A DNA stretch of 64,000 bases from Tubulanus polymorphus (Eukaryota; Nemertea; Palaeonemertea; Tubulaniformes; Tubulanidae): assembly GCF_964204645.1 (NCBI RefSeq), contig NC_134026.1:26554650-26618649 (forward strand), given 5' to 3'. Position 1 is the stretch's first letter. Every line of letters begins with the position of its first letter. A model generated the notes under the pieces. It saw only the letters and a program-made list of their open reading frames with translations, was not told where the DNA came from and made no database searches. Made by a program: the position numbers and the translations under genes. Below, in pieces: positions 24,332 to 35,200 of the stretch.

Positions 24332-26932
24332 ATGATTCGTAGACGGAATAGAATTATTGTCTGTTTTCAATTTTCTCTGATTATCTGCATTGTTAGTCAA
24401 GGATTATCGACCGATGAACCGACGAAATATGTAACAAAATCAACAACAACACCAGGTATTTCAGTGATGAATCATATATTATCTCGTACGTCGGATCATG
24501 GACGTTTAAACTCTAGTTTGTACGTCACTGGTCGGATGAAGATTCTAAATAGAAAATATCAAGTGAAACGTTATAGTTTTGATTTAGATGTTAATTTCTT
24601 TACGTAGTTCCAAAATGTAACATTAAAGCGGAGCTGGGTGAACCCCGAGACCGCGCTTCGAGTAACGCAACATTCACTTTGGATCTTATCTACGATGACG
24701 ACAATGATCAACAGTCCGATATCAAAATGCACTTGAACACAGCATCGATCAAGTGCGAAAAATTAGATCGTTTGAAAGGAATAAGAGTCACGCCTCCGAA
24801 AACCAAATGGGATATTGACTGGTTTGTACACACATTCAAGGTGAGTTATGTATGTTTTATTATTGTCGAAAGTCTCTCATCGATGACGATAAACATGAAG
24901 TATCAATTCACAAAACGTGGGAACGGATTTATATTCTTCTTAAATTATCAGATTTTAAAGAACAGTAATCTTCAGAAATCAATAATGAGTGATAGCTGGA
25001 TAGAAAAGGATGTTGAAAACTTTGCTTTAAGAAACAAAGGTAAATCTCCAGTCAATGTTCTAGCAAAATATCCGCCCTCGAATTCTGATGTCATCACGAC
25101 ATATAAAGTGTATTGTCTTTTAAGTAGAAATCAGAACGCTGTATCATATATTAGAATTCCGAAAGCAAGCACAATGAATCAATCAAAGAAGATGACCAAA
25201 ATGAGCGAAATATTTGGCTACAACGGCAATTAGAACAATTAGAACAAAAAATTTAAGGAAATAATAAACTATGTCAGCTAAAAACATAATATTCGCTTCA
25301 GGTGTGACATGGGAAGCAAATATTCTCACAGGAAATCGATCGGAACGATTTGGAGAAACATTGGCTAATATTTGGCTGAAACTTTACGGTGGCGGTCAAT
25401 TTAATTCACGTGGTATCAGCGTAAAGGCAACAGTTCACAATGGAGAACGACATTTTACATTTCATACTGTAGATGTTGGTGATCTTTCGGCCATCAAGAT
25501 ATGGCATGACGGTAAAAACGGTTTTCCTGAATGGAACCTTGAACAGGTAGGTATACAGAAAGAAATACGATATCATAAATAAAAATAAATGGTGATTGGT
25601 TCAACGTATTTCTGAATTGAATTGATTTGATTAATTGTTAAAGGTTAAACTACGTCGTTCCGATAGATCTATAGATTATCTTGCCAATTGTGACTGTTGG
25701 ATCACAACTGATGGAATGATTCGCCAGGGAATATTTCTGGGAAGATCGCCGAAATTAGATGGTAAGTTTTCTTGTTTAATTATTGATGTAGATACTATAA
25801 TGAAACTACTTTTTATTCAATCATCTCATTTTCAAATTCAGCCATTCTAGAAATAGAAATCCCGAAAGTAACTATCGAAGCGAATCAAATCACCACTACC
25901 GTAGAAGCTATCACCGAGAAGGAACCAACAGACGCAAATACACCCCCCTGGAAATTTTTTGTTAATTACGTCGGATGGATTGTGTGTGCCATTGTCATTT
26001 TGATGTTTGTAGTGCTTATTATGATAGGAAAAAAAAGAAAGAAAAGAAAGAAAAAGGGAGATATCACATTAGATCCGATAGTCAATCGTGCTCAAGGTAT
26101 ATCTGCGGTAGATAAAGCGAAATAAGTCTGTTTAACTAGGGATAGAGTTCCAATAATTTAATACCGATATATCTTTTAAGGAGATGATGCTCGTCTTGAT
26201 ACTTGTATCGAAAACAATATTCCAGCGACCCCAAAATTGTCGGAGAATACATTTCCAACTGCAACAAACGGTGTGCAGATTCACGTTCGGCACGAACAGA
26301 GTAACGGCAATAGGGACAATCTTGCCGTTGGTAAAAACGCAATTGCGACATTTATTGACGAAGATGATCAAAAAATGTATGTCGAACCTGACCAAATTGT
26401 TGATGCCCAAGAATTCCAAAATCAGATCGTTTCTGAACAGATCACAGCTCCACAATGGAAGAACAGGCCGGGTCCATCGGTAAGTATCTTTATTTCAACA
26501 TAGAACTCAAGTTCTATGATTTCAAGTCGCATCTCAGTAGATTCGATTCGCCGTAGATTATGTAATGTTACAATTATTGATATCCCGAAGTAAGAAGGCG
26601 ATAAATGATAATTTTATATACCAAAACGATATCGTGTATCTTATTTTCAGAATGAGCCTCTTTATCTGGAACTAGTAAAAGACCTGCAAAGCGAACTTGC
26701 TGGCAGCAGAAATCGCTTATCCGATCCTGTAGATGAGGATTTGTACGGAATTGCATCTCCTAAATTAAGCGCAACAGGAACCTTTGCAAATGCTTTGACT
26801 CCAGGAGCAAATTCTCCAATTTATGAGAACATACTTCATTTAAATAATGGGCCTGCTTATCCCGATATTTCAGAGGCAGATGCGATTTATGAGAATCATC
26901 ATTTTCCCAGTTATGACAAAAAAGGAAAGTGA
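24332..26932 (+). CDS. single-pass PLAT-domain receptor with ITAM-like cytoplasmic tail
   Basis: Exons 24332-24455, 24608-24840, 24952-25039, 25302-25546, 25644-25761, 25842-26096, 26181-26479 and 26651-26932 join in phase to about 547 residues. Residues 1-25 form a basic then hydrophobic signal peptide. Residues about 42-148 are an unassigned ectodomain. Residues about 149-265 match the PLAT/LH2 beta-sandwich (start VTWEANILTG, then DVGDLSAIKIWHDG, and a closing C-x-CWI strand); this domain usually binds lipid or protein. One transmembrane helix lies at about 310-332 (GWIVCAIVILMFVVLIMIG), followed by a stop-transfer run of Lys/Arg. The roughly 215-residue tail carries YLEL (459), YGIA (486), YENI (512), YPDI (524) and YENH (534). 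YENI and YPDI are 8 residues apart, which fits the ITAM spacing. I know no family with this architecture. AATAAA at 27077-27082, 27492-27497 and 27666-27671. Topology and signalling are inferred. Confidence 0.75.
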
Positions 26933-27491
26933 GATTTGAAAGTTTGAAGTATATTGAAATGAAATATTCTAAGGAAAATGAATCAGTTAAAAGTAAGTCT
27001 ATTCACTGATCGCCTGTGTGTATTGGGTTGATACAATGTCGTGTTTGTACGAGGAAGTGTGGTGTGCAGTATTGATAAATACCGGATGTGAAACGATCGA
27101 ATGATTAGTTGTTATTCATTTCTCAGAACAAGCTTATCAGACTATGCGGGAATGACAAAATATTTAAAAAAACCGAAATAAATTCGATACTGGTTACGTT
27201 TATTTTATCTAATCACGAGCTACTATGATGTGTATTATCTTTCATCCTCAAACATGATGCACCGACCATTGTAGAAAAGCATATTATCAGTTACTGGTGT
27301 TAGTCATTTCATAGTTATAGGTAATGACTTTTTAATTTAGTTAATTCGTTTATATTGTGTTTATTATTTTTTCTCTGAATTCAACATATTCCATTGGTTT
27401 CTAGAATTGCACCATTTGTCTGTGGAAATGCGATAAACTGCAATAAATACGTTATGAATTAGCTATCATAACATATCCTTATTGTCATTCA

Positions 27492-27671
27492 AATAAAACA
27501 TAGTTTCAGACCCCAAATAGTGTTTGACATTTTATCTGTAAAATAGCGAAATAATTTCTAACACATGATCTACCTTCGTTCTAAGCCACTATATCAATTT
27601 ATCTATGATTATATGCATGTAATCTATCAGTACTCGTATTGATATTGTAACATCACGAGTGTGTAAATAAA
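27492..27671 (+). terminator. polyadenylation signals of the PLAT receptor gene
   Basis: AATAAA hexamers at 27492-27497 and 27666-27671 follow the stop codon at 26930-26932; an earlier one is at 27077-27082. Which is used cannot be told. Confidence 0.4.
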
Positions 27672-27847
27672 GGTGAAGTATTCTGAATGAAAATCATCTA
27701 GACATTTGATAAGGAGGATATGTGTTTGCCTATTTTGGACAACTGTATTTCCTAAATTTGATTTTGAAAAAATAAAATCTACTAATTCATAAAAACTTCA
27801 TCTAAGTACGTAATTTTCTACTAAATGGATCAAAAACTTGGGCATTT

Positions 27848-28795
27848 TCATCGACAATTACAAAATTTCTTTAATTCCACTCGAATATCACGACCAGTCA
27901 CAACGTAAAAGAAGAAATTCAGAGAATAATTCCATGTTGTTATTAGATCACACATAGTCAAAGGAATGTCTAGGGTTGGCATTTCGGGATAAATTTGACA
28001 CGCTGGCCATATGGTGTTCGGAGATACCATAGAAACCACGAAGAATATAGATGTTGCCGACACCATTATTGATACTTGAGTCGAAACGGAAGATACCACT
28101 TTGCTTTTAGAAAAATCCCGTTTTCTTTGTACAAGTGTAATAATGATAACGGTAGTTGTGATGGACAATACGGTAGATGGAATGAATGAACTTTGAGTAG
28201 TATTAGCCCAGTAGAGAAAACTTGAAGAATAAAATGTGACACAACCAACGCCAGGTACATACACTACTTCCCACCACATCTGAATGTGGCACACAAACAC
28301 AAATAGCAGAATTAAAGATAGACAAATAGAGACGGTTTTACGGGTCCAGAATCGCGGGGCTGTGAACGGGAAACGAATGACCGACATCCGCTCTGTCGCT
28401 ATTATCACCAGAATCAGAGGACTGGCAGTTCCAAAGTAAATCCACACATAGTCAACTAAGCTACATATGAATGCACTATGGATAAATGTCCCCAGTCCAA
28501 TGTCTGTTAAATGATAAACGATCTCACAAACTGTCGTTATCAGCACGAACAATAAAACGATACAATCCGAAATAGCCAGCACGCTAAATGGAAGACTGTA
28601 AGACTGTTGTCTGAATTTTGGTCTGGACATCACTACAACTATCAACGGATTTCCGACCAAACCAAAAACAACGCATAAACCATTGTTTACGCTACGTATA
28701 AGTAACCGGGTTGCACTGATGTGGTATCGAGGTATCCAGAACATTTCCGCTACTGACAGCATATAGGAATTTGATGTGCCGTTGTCAAAATCCAT
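27848..28795 (-). CDS. rhodopsin-class GPCR, peptide-receptor type, intronless
   Basis: A 315-residue protein from one exon with seven hydrophobic segments. Start: the ATG at 28793-28795 (MDFDNGTSNS). The open frame continues upstream to a stop near 28890 without another ATG, so a 5' exon is not excluded. TM1 carries the GNPLIVVV signature. A Cys at the TM3 start and a Cys in loop 2 (GVGCVTF) can form the usual disulphide. The TM3 end reads ERM instead of DRY. TM7 has NYSLNFFFYVVTG in place of NPxxY, a form common in invertebrate FMRFamide- and other neuropeptide-type receptors. The C-terminal tail is short and ends in a Cys pair. Two N-glycosylation sequons are near the start. It is probably a plasma-membrane receptor for a neuropeptide; the ligand is unknown. 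Confidence 0.82.
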   Translation of the reverse strand: MDFDNGTSNSYMLSVAEMFWIPRYHISATRLLIRSVNNGLCVVFGLVGNPLIVVVMSRPKFRQQSYSLPFSVLAISDCIVLLFVLITTVCEIVYHLTDIGLGTFIHSAFICSLVDYVWIYFGTASPLILVIIATERMSVIRFPFTAPRFWTRKTVSICLSLILLFVFVCHIQMWWEVVYVPGVGCVTFYSSSFLYWANTTQSSFIPSTVLSITTTVIIITLVQRKRDFSKSKVVSSVSTQVSIMVSATSIFFVVSMVSPNTIWPACQIYPEMPTLDIPLTMCDLITTWNYSLNFFFYVVTGRDIRVELKKFCNCR

Positions 28796-29918
28796 CAGGC
28801 TGCGTGCATCTTGACCTAACACATCAATTCCGTCAAGTACTGGTATATGGTTGAATCGATTTCCTGATTTAATTCGACTATGTTCGTTACGTTAGAGTTA
28901 GGCGATTGGTCTGCAGTCTCTAAACTAATTTCATGTATAAATTGTTGGTAAATTCTATTACCATGCAACTTCAATAAAACTTCAATATATCTATTTCTCA
29001 AATTATTGTCTGAGGATATTATTGAAGAATATATATGATACTGAAATCGTCGTTCAGTATATTTAAATGAGTGTATTCTGTCTATTAATTGGTTAAACAG
29101 GTTTACATTTCATTCATTGTAACTAAGCACTAAGTACAGTATTCAAATATCATGTATGCAATACCAAGTTTGCTTGCAATACACAATAGTGATGCATAGT
29201 AATTTATTGGTTTAGGGATTTAGGGGATGGAGATTCAAAAGCGAGAGTATAAGTAGAGAATGTTTCCAGGTACTGGTTAGCTGATGATTAGGCAATGCAT
29301 CTATTTTATAATTGACATGCATAACCAAAAATAAATGGAGAAATAGGGGACAGTATACTACTGACCACACTACGATTCAAGAAATCATTCAAAATGTTAC
29401 TACTTTTGGTAGAATGATAAAGAACATGACGAGATCATTTTGAACATGTCTTCAAACATGACGTTGCTCCCATTGTTTTGATTTTGATCAATTTGTAAGT
29501 TGGAACTGTATGCCCCCTCCTCCTCCCCCCCCCCCCCAATATACGGCTGCAAGAGTGCTTCTCGTACCTGACGTGTGACGAAGATTCAATTAGACATTGC
29601 CATTTACAAATAAAAGAATTGATTTTCTTATGCTATGCGAAAGTATTTGTGTTCATAAATCGACCAATACATGCTTATGATATAAGTTCGATAAGTACGA
29701 TTGTTATAGTTTTGTCTTCATCACTTAATAACATTGATCCTCCATTTATTCCAATGCTTGAAAATCAAGCGTTTGTGGAATCGTATTTTGAAACGTCGTA
29801 CTGGGCATGTGTCCACTCAAAATAATTTCGGAGAATTCTGAAAATATCAACAAAACATTGCATAAGAAATGATTGACACTGCAATCCTTATACAATTTTA
29901 GTAAATAAAACCGCTGTT
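28796..29918. other. intergenic, upstream of the peptide GPCR
   Basis: No supported gene. It holds the promoter or 5' leader side of the minus-strand receptor and a C-rich stretch with 13 consecutive C at 29525-29537. Confidence 0.5.
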
Positions 29919-30746
29919 TCACGACGGACCTTGAAAAGTAAGTTTTCCATCACCGTCTAAATCTGCGTCTGACAGAACACTGTGTACATCTCGTCGAATT
30001 GTATCGTTCCCATCTCCCAGAATACTGAGAGCTTTTCGTAGATCAGATTTGTTCAGGTAGCCTTTATCGCCGATGTCGAATTGCCGGAATGTCTCCTGTA
30101 GGACAGCGTTGTTAGTTTTTGCCTCTTCCAGGTGAACCGCCATAAATGCTAGAAATTCTCCAAAATCGACTGTACCATCACCTTATATATAAGATAATCT
30201 AAATTGCTACGTTCAGATCGTAAAAAGAGTTGTTACAATACACGAAAGAAGAATTTACCTCCCGAATCAATTTCTGCAAGCATTTCATCTAATTCTCTAT
30301 CACTGTACAATAGTCCCATTCGTTCCATTACATTTGCCATTTCAGACTTTGAGACATGTCCATCGCCATTGGTATTAAACAATTCAAAAGCTTCTTTTAT
30401 CTCTATTGATATAATAACGATTCACACTGTGTAACGTAGGCAATGTAACTATCATAATAAAACATTTGAATTTACTTTCATATTGAAAATCTAAGAAAAA
30501 ATATCATTTTTACACAAACAGTGAAACACAAATTGCACTTATTATACTACGTACTAGATCACATCCCAATGATTTAATTACCTCCGATTAACCTTTCATT
30601 TAGTGCGTGAGCCTGAAAATCAAGTTACACATTTTAGCGACATTTTTAAAGAGACATTTTTTTTTACTTTCTTAAAAAAACGAAATCATTACAATACGTA
30701 CCCATGATGTTGAGTTGAGATCGCTATATCCAATGCTAGTCGCCAT
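29919..30746 (-). CDS. calmodulin-like EF-hand protein, copy A
   Basis: Exons in transcription order: 30702-30746, 30582-30612, 30259-30402, 29919-30181, about 160 residues. The N-terminus is MATSIGYSDL, then ALNERLIG and EIKEAFELF aligned with the start of calmodulin. EF1 loop NTNGDGHVSKSE has Asn at position 1; EF2 DSGGDGTVDFGE has Gly at position 3; EF3 DIGDKGYLNKSD is degenerate; EF4 DLDGDGKLTFQG lacks the final Glu and the protein stops two residues later. The C-terminal half of EF4 is therefore missing. Loops 1 and 2 could still bind Ca2+ weakly; 3 and 4 probably not. Its structure matches the neighbour at 31333-32224 exon by exon, so the two arose by tandem duplication. A further spliced last exon cannot be excluded. 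Confidence 0.8.
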
Positions 30747-31332
30747 TACTCTCGTTATACATTAAGACATAGAGACATTTGAAGGAAGGGTAACCATTGA
30801 AATTAAACCGTGCAGAGAAAACACGACGAAACAGCAATTGTCACGTCTTTAAGTACAAACAAACTTAAACCATGCGATTAATTGGCTCATGTTATTCTCA
30901 GATTATGAGATAATATGTGCTCTATCGCATTGGAAAATCTAAGCCTGAGTTCGATTAGCACATTTACCGGTACTAATACATTTTCTGTAATATAGATTTT
31001 TCTCTATATGAATCTTATTTCTACGAGAATACATGTATGTATATATTTTAACTTAATGACTAATTATAAACCCTGGGGTACAATGAGTATCGCGTATTGA
31101 ATAAAGTATAGTATAGTATATTGTTTTATTTTGAAATTAGGAACAAACGATTTTTGGGGCGATTTATCAACTTTTATTCTTATAATGTATGTAAACAAAA
31201 ACATGTATTTGTTAATGAAGTCTGCGAATATCAGTATGATTCATCTGTCCAGCGACTACGATATTTGCGAATTCTGAAAATTCAAAACAAAATTCAGAAA
31301 TGGAATAAACACGTTCAAAACGATTGTATGAT

Positions 31333-32224
31333 TTAATTGACCGATTCTTTAGGATTAATTTCAATGCAGGATCGATCACCACTGCAGAATCTACCTTGAA
31401 AAGTAATTTTTCCATCACCATCCAAATCTGCGTCTAACAGGACACTGTGTACATCTCGTCGAATTGTATCGTTCCCATCTCCCAAAATACTGAGAGCTTT
31501 TTGTAGATCAGATTCATTCAGGTAACCTTTATTACCGATGTCGAATTGTCGGAATGCCTCCATTAGGACGACGTCACTGGTTTTTGCTTGGTCCAAGCTA
31601 ATCACCATAAACGACAGAAATTCCCCGAAATCAACTGTACCGTCACCTATAGCAAAATATTTAACTCTAAAGTTCACGCACAAAAGTTGCGTTCAGCAAA
31701 CAACAAATATGTTTACCATCTGAGTCAATTTCTGCAAGCATTTCGTCCAATTCTGAATCGCTGTACAATAGCCCCATCCGTCTCATTACATTGGCTATTT
31801 CAGACTTTGATATGTGTCCATCGCCATTTGTGTCGTATATTTCAAATGCTTCTTTCAATTCTGTATAAGATATTCGATCATAAGCCAAGCAAATAGAAAT
31901 TTAGCAAAGAAATCATGATAATCAATCTAAAAAGATTTATTTGGTAGATTGCTCGATTTTCTGTTATTCAAACGACGTAATGCGTACATGTTCATAGATT
32001 AGAACCGGATACTTACCTGCGATTAACTCCTCCGAAAGTGCATTAGTCTAAAATAAGAGTGAGATTTGAAGATATATGGTCTAAAATAAGAGTGAGATTT
32101 GAAGATATATGAATATGAAAGCTATTCCTAAGCACGTTGAATGTTATATGTGGTTTTCATTCTGAATTCTCTCACATACCCAGGATGTTGAATTAAGATC
32201 GCTATATCCAACGCTAGTCGCCAT
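31333..32224 (-). CDS. calmodulin-like EF-hand protein, copy B
   Basis: Exons in transcription order: 32180-32224, 32017-32047, 31717-31860, 31333-31646, about 177 residues. It opens MATSVGYSDL, then TNALSEELIAELKEAFEIYD. EF1 DTNGDGHISKSE and EF2 DSDGDGTVDFGE have all canonical Ca2+ ligands. EF3 DIGNKGYLNESD is degenerate (Gly at 3, Lys at 5). EF4 DLDGDGKITFQG lacks Glu at position 12 and runs into a unique Cys-containing tail that ends KESVN. A donor-like GTAGAT follows the FQ codons, so an unseen exon might replace this tail. Relative to copy A, this copy keeps better EF1 and EF2 loops. It is probably a lineage-specific Ca2+ sensor; the partner is unknown. Confidence 0.82.
32046..32111. repeat. 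33-bp tandem duplication across a splice acceptor
   Basis: A 33-bp unit (starting gtctaaaataagagtg) is present twice, head to tail and identical: 32046-32078 and 32079-32111. The copy at 32046 contains the acceptor of exon 2 of the minus-strand calmodulin-like gene B, so the second copy provides a duplicate acceptor 33 nt upstream in the transcript. Confidence 0.9.
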
Positions 32225-35200
32225 GACTTAGTAATTCCTTAAAATCCAACCTTTTGTAGATATCTAACGACAAACTACGTATGATTTCATATATACAAAT
32301 GTATGTATATAAATGTAACGAGTTTTTTTATTCTCTTACTCCAACAATTATTTCTTTCTTTTAGAGGAGATAATTGCTGAATAAAGAACAGGAATGTGTA
32401 TCAGCGTAACAGCGTGTGTTCATATTTCGTATACAGTGAATTAATATAACGAACACGGTAACACGTTTCCGTGAATGTAAAAAAATGCTATTTTTGCCGA
32501 TAGACAAAGACAACTATAATATGTACTGGTCACGCAGACGATATTGAGAAATATCTAAATGCAAAAACTAAATCTACGATAATAAAACCTATACTTAATC
32601 GAAAACCTCGTGCAATGAGCTTATAGAAAATTAACAAATACCAACAGTTCTAACCGGAATAAACAGTTTTATTACAATTTCATTTCTCATTTCTTTTTAC
32701 AGTACCTGCGTATCTATAGATTTTTGGGTAAAAGATAGTAAGATTTTGTGTACAGTAATGTTATGCACACTCACACACAGAATTATCTAGAAAACACGAA
32801 ATACCATTAATCATGCAGCAGTTACGTAGAAGCCATGTAGGAAATTCAGATATGAAAATACTTTACTTATATAGACGAGAACACGGTTTATATCGAAAAA
32901 GGCTTTATATTCTGATTTTTAAATTTGTCACTTGAATCTTTTCCAAATTCACTGTGAAAAGAAAATTCCAGCATATATATTACATTGGAATTAGTATTAC
33001 GTAGGATTGAATTTTAAAAAAAGCCCACCTACCACCAGATAGAACTTAGGAGACGGGAGGTAATCCCACTGGAGGTACACGTGATTAAAAGCTAATCACG
33101 CCTTAATTCACGATCAAAAGCGATTTCTAATTACAAATTGTCTGTATTCTTTCTCGGTGATTGCTACGTAGGTACCCGGCACCCAGGATCAGTTTCGCGG
33201 TTCCTTCATTGTGAAATTGTTCATTAGTGCTGAGAGCTACTAATTCTTAGTTCCTTCAACTTGCGGATTAAAATAAGTCCAAAAAATGGGAATCTATTTC
33301 CAGTAGACAGATTTTTATCAACAAAATAAACACAAAGAATGGATCTCATTTCGCGTGGGCCCAGTGGCTTTATACCAAATTGATTAGAAATGCATCTGTG
33401 AAAGCAAAAATATAAAATGTATGATACGACACGGATTTAGATCTAAATCATCGCTATTCTATTCAGATGGAATATGTATTTATCTTCTAGTTTGCAGTGA
33501 CTGTAAAAATAGTTCGAAGTGATGTAATGAAAGCGTAATGTTACCCGATACTTGTGGTTTGAATGTGTAGGAGTCTGCTTTGATTCAGCCTGTCTATCTC
33601 CAGGTAGTCTGGTAACAAGTGCTGTGTAACTCAAGATCGACCATTTCATTGCTCAACCATCCTCGAAATACGATTCCTTTGGCAAGTGCAGAAATCCTTT
33701 AAAAAAATCTCAGCGTGTGGGCGTACTACGAGCAGGAACGTGTATACCCCATCAAAATATGATGTATTCCCAGAACGCAATTAATTAATCATCGTAAGGG
33801 TTTTGTTTCGTTTTCCACCCCGTCGTTGGGTGAGTTCAATTACGTTTATGGAAGGAATCAGACAGTCCCATTAGTTATCCATACATGTGTCTCAAAATCT
33901 GATAACTGCAGCGATACCTTTGATTATTTCCCCATGGCCAGCACGACAATACAAAATAACGATTTATTTTTTGGTTTGAAAGTCTTAAAAATACACCGTG
34001 CTTTACTGGATATGATGTCTGGTATTTGACAGTTTCCTTTAGTGTACTTATTCGGGTACCGGTACTGTTTATCTCAGTTCTTACGCCTATCCTCTAATCC
34101 AACCGAAAGTGCTGAGGCAATGACGTTTTCGGTTTTCATTGTGACAACTGGAGAGATGTCGTTCGTGACGTCACGGACTTTGTAACCAGAAACTCTAGAC
34201 TTATTCATCGCATCGCAGAAAAGATTGAAGACGAGGAAAAGAGATTGCGGTGTGTGCGCGCTCGTAGGTGGATAACGCTCACCTAGCGAATCATTTGTGA
34301 GCTTCCAAACGTTGCGTGTGGACAGTTCTATCAGTAAACCTCTCCGTACCGTAATAGGATAACATCAAAATCGAGTCACATGGGAAAATTATTGTTAGGC
34401 GGCGACAAGTATTGCCTATAAGGATTAATATTTTCATTTAAGGTAAATAACTTCTTCGTTATTATTTGGCATTCGGCAGTATATCTAATCATTACATCAA
34501 AAGGTGTGTATTTAGAGTTTAAAGTTGAGCTTCATCTTGTTGAGCCGAATTATAGAATAATTCTAACAAAAGATAGTAGTGTACTTTTTCATTTGTTTTC
34601 CCGTATATCTATTAGTCATCAGAAATGTTAACGAAAATAACAGTTCCAAGTAAACTATGATTTCCTTTTATTCGCACTGAGATAGAATAATGATACTGTA
34701 TAGTTAGGCGATAAGCTTCAGTATCGGAGCATCTTTGTTTCTTTTTAATTCCAATCCTGTCGCTCGGTTTGGCAACTTTTGTTTTTTTTTGTGAATACGA
34801 TATGCACCACCTTATTTCATCAGGCGCCAACACTGATGTCGGTGACGAGGCGCCGTACCTTTTTAATTACATTTTAATAGATCAAAGATGTGATTTATTA
34901 GATGATGCTTTTCATAAAATCAAAAGTGACAGTTCGTCGATGAAATAGACGTGACGTGCAACGTACGTAATTATGCCATGTGACCGTTGAAGGTCACGTC
35001 TTCATGTCTTTAATTTTAATATTATCGGAACGAAAGTGGCTTGAGAATTAGGATAATCCAACGACTAGCCATAGATGTGTCAAAAGAGTACTTTTTATCA
35101 AATTTTCACCCATTGTCGATTCACAATTTAATTGACAAGACCCAAAAGCAGATAGATTTTTACTTAATCTCTGCTTCTTGTCCTGTTGAATCAAAATGCA

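Noticed and set aside
28796-28822. N-terminal extension of the peptide GPCR starting at 28822
   Set aside because: The codon there is GTG, not ATG. The first ATG in the frame is at 28793-28795.
28816-29001. 61-codon minus-strand frame overlapping the GPCR start
   Set aside because: Different frame from the receptor, no domain, no splice site that would join it in phase.
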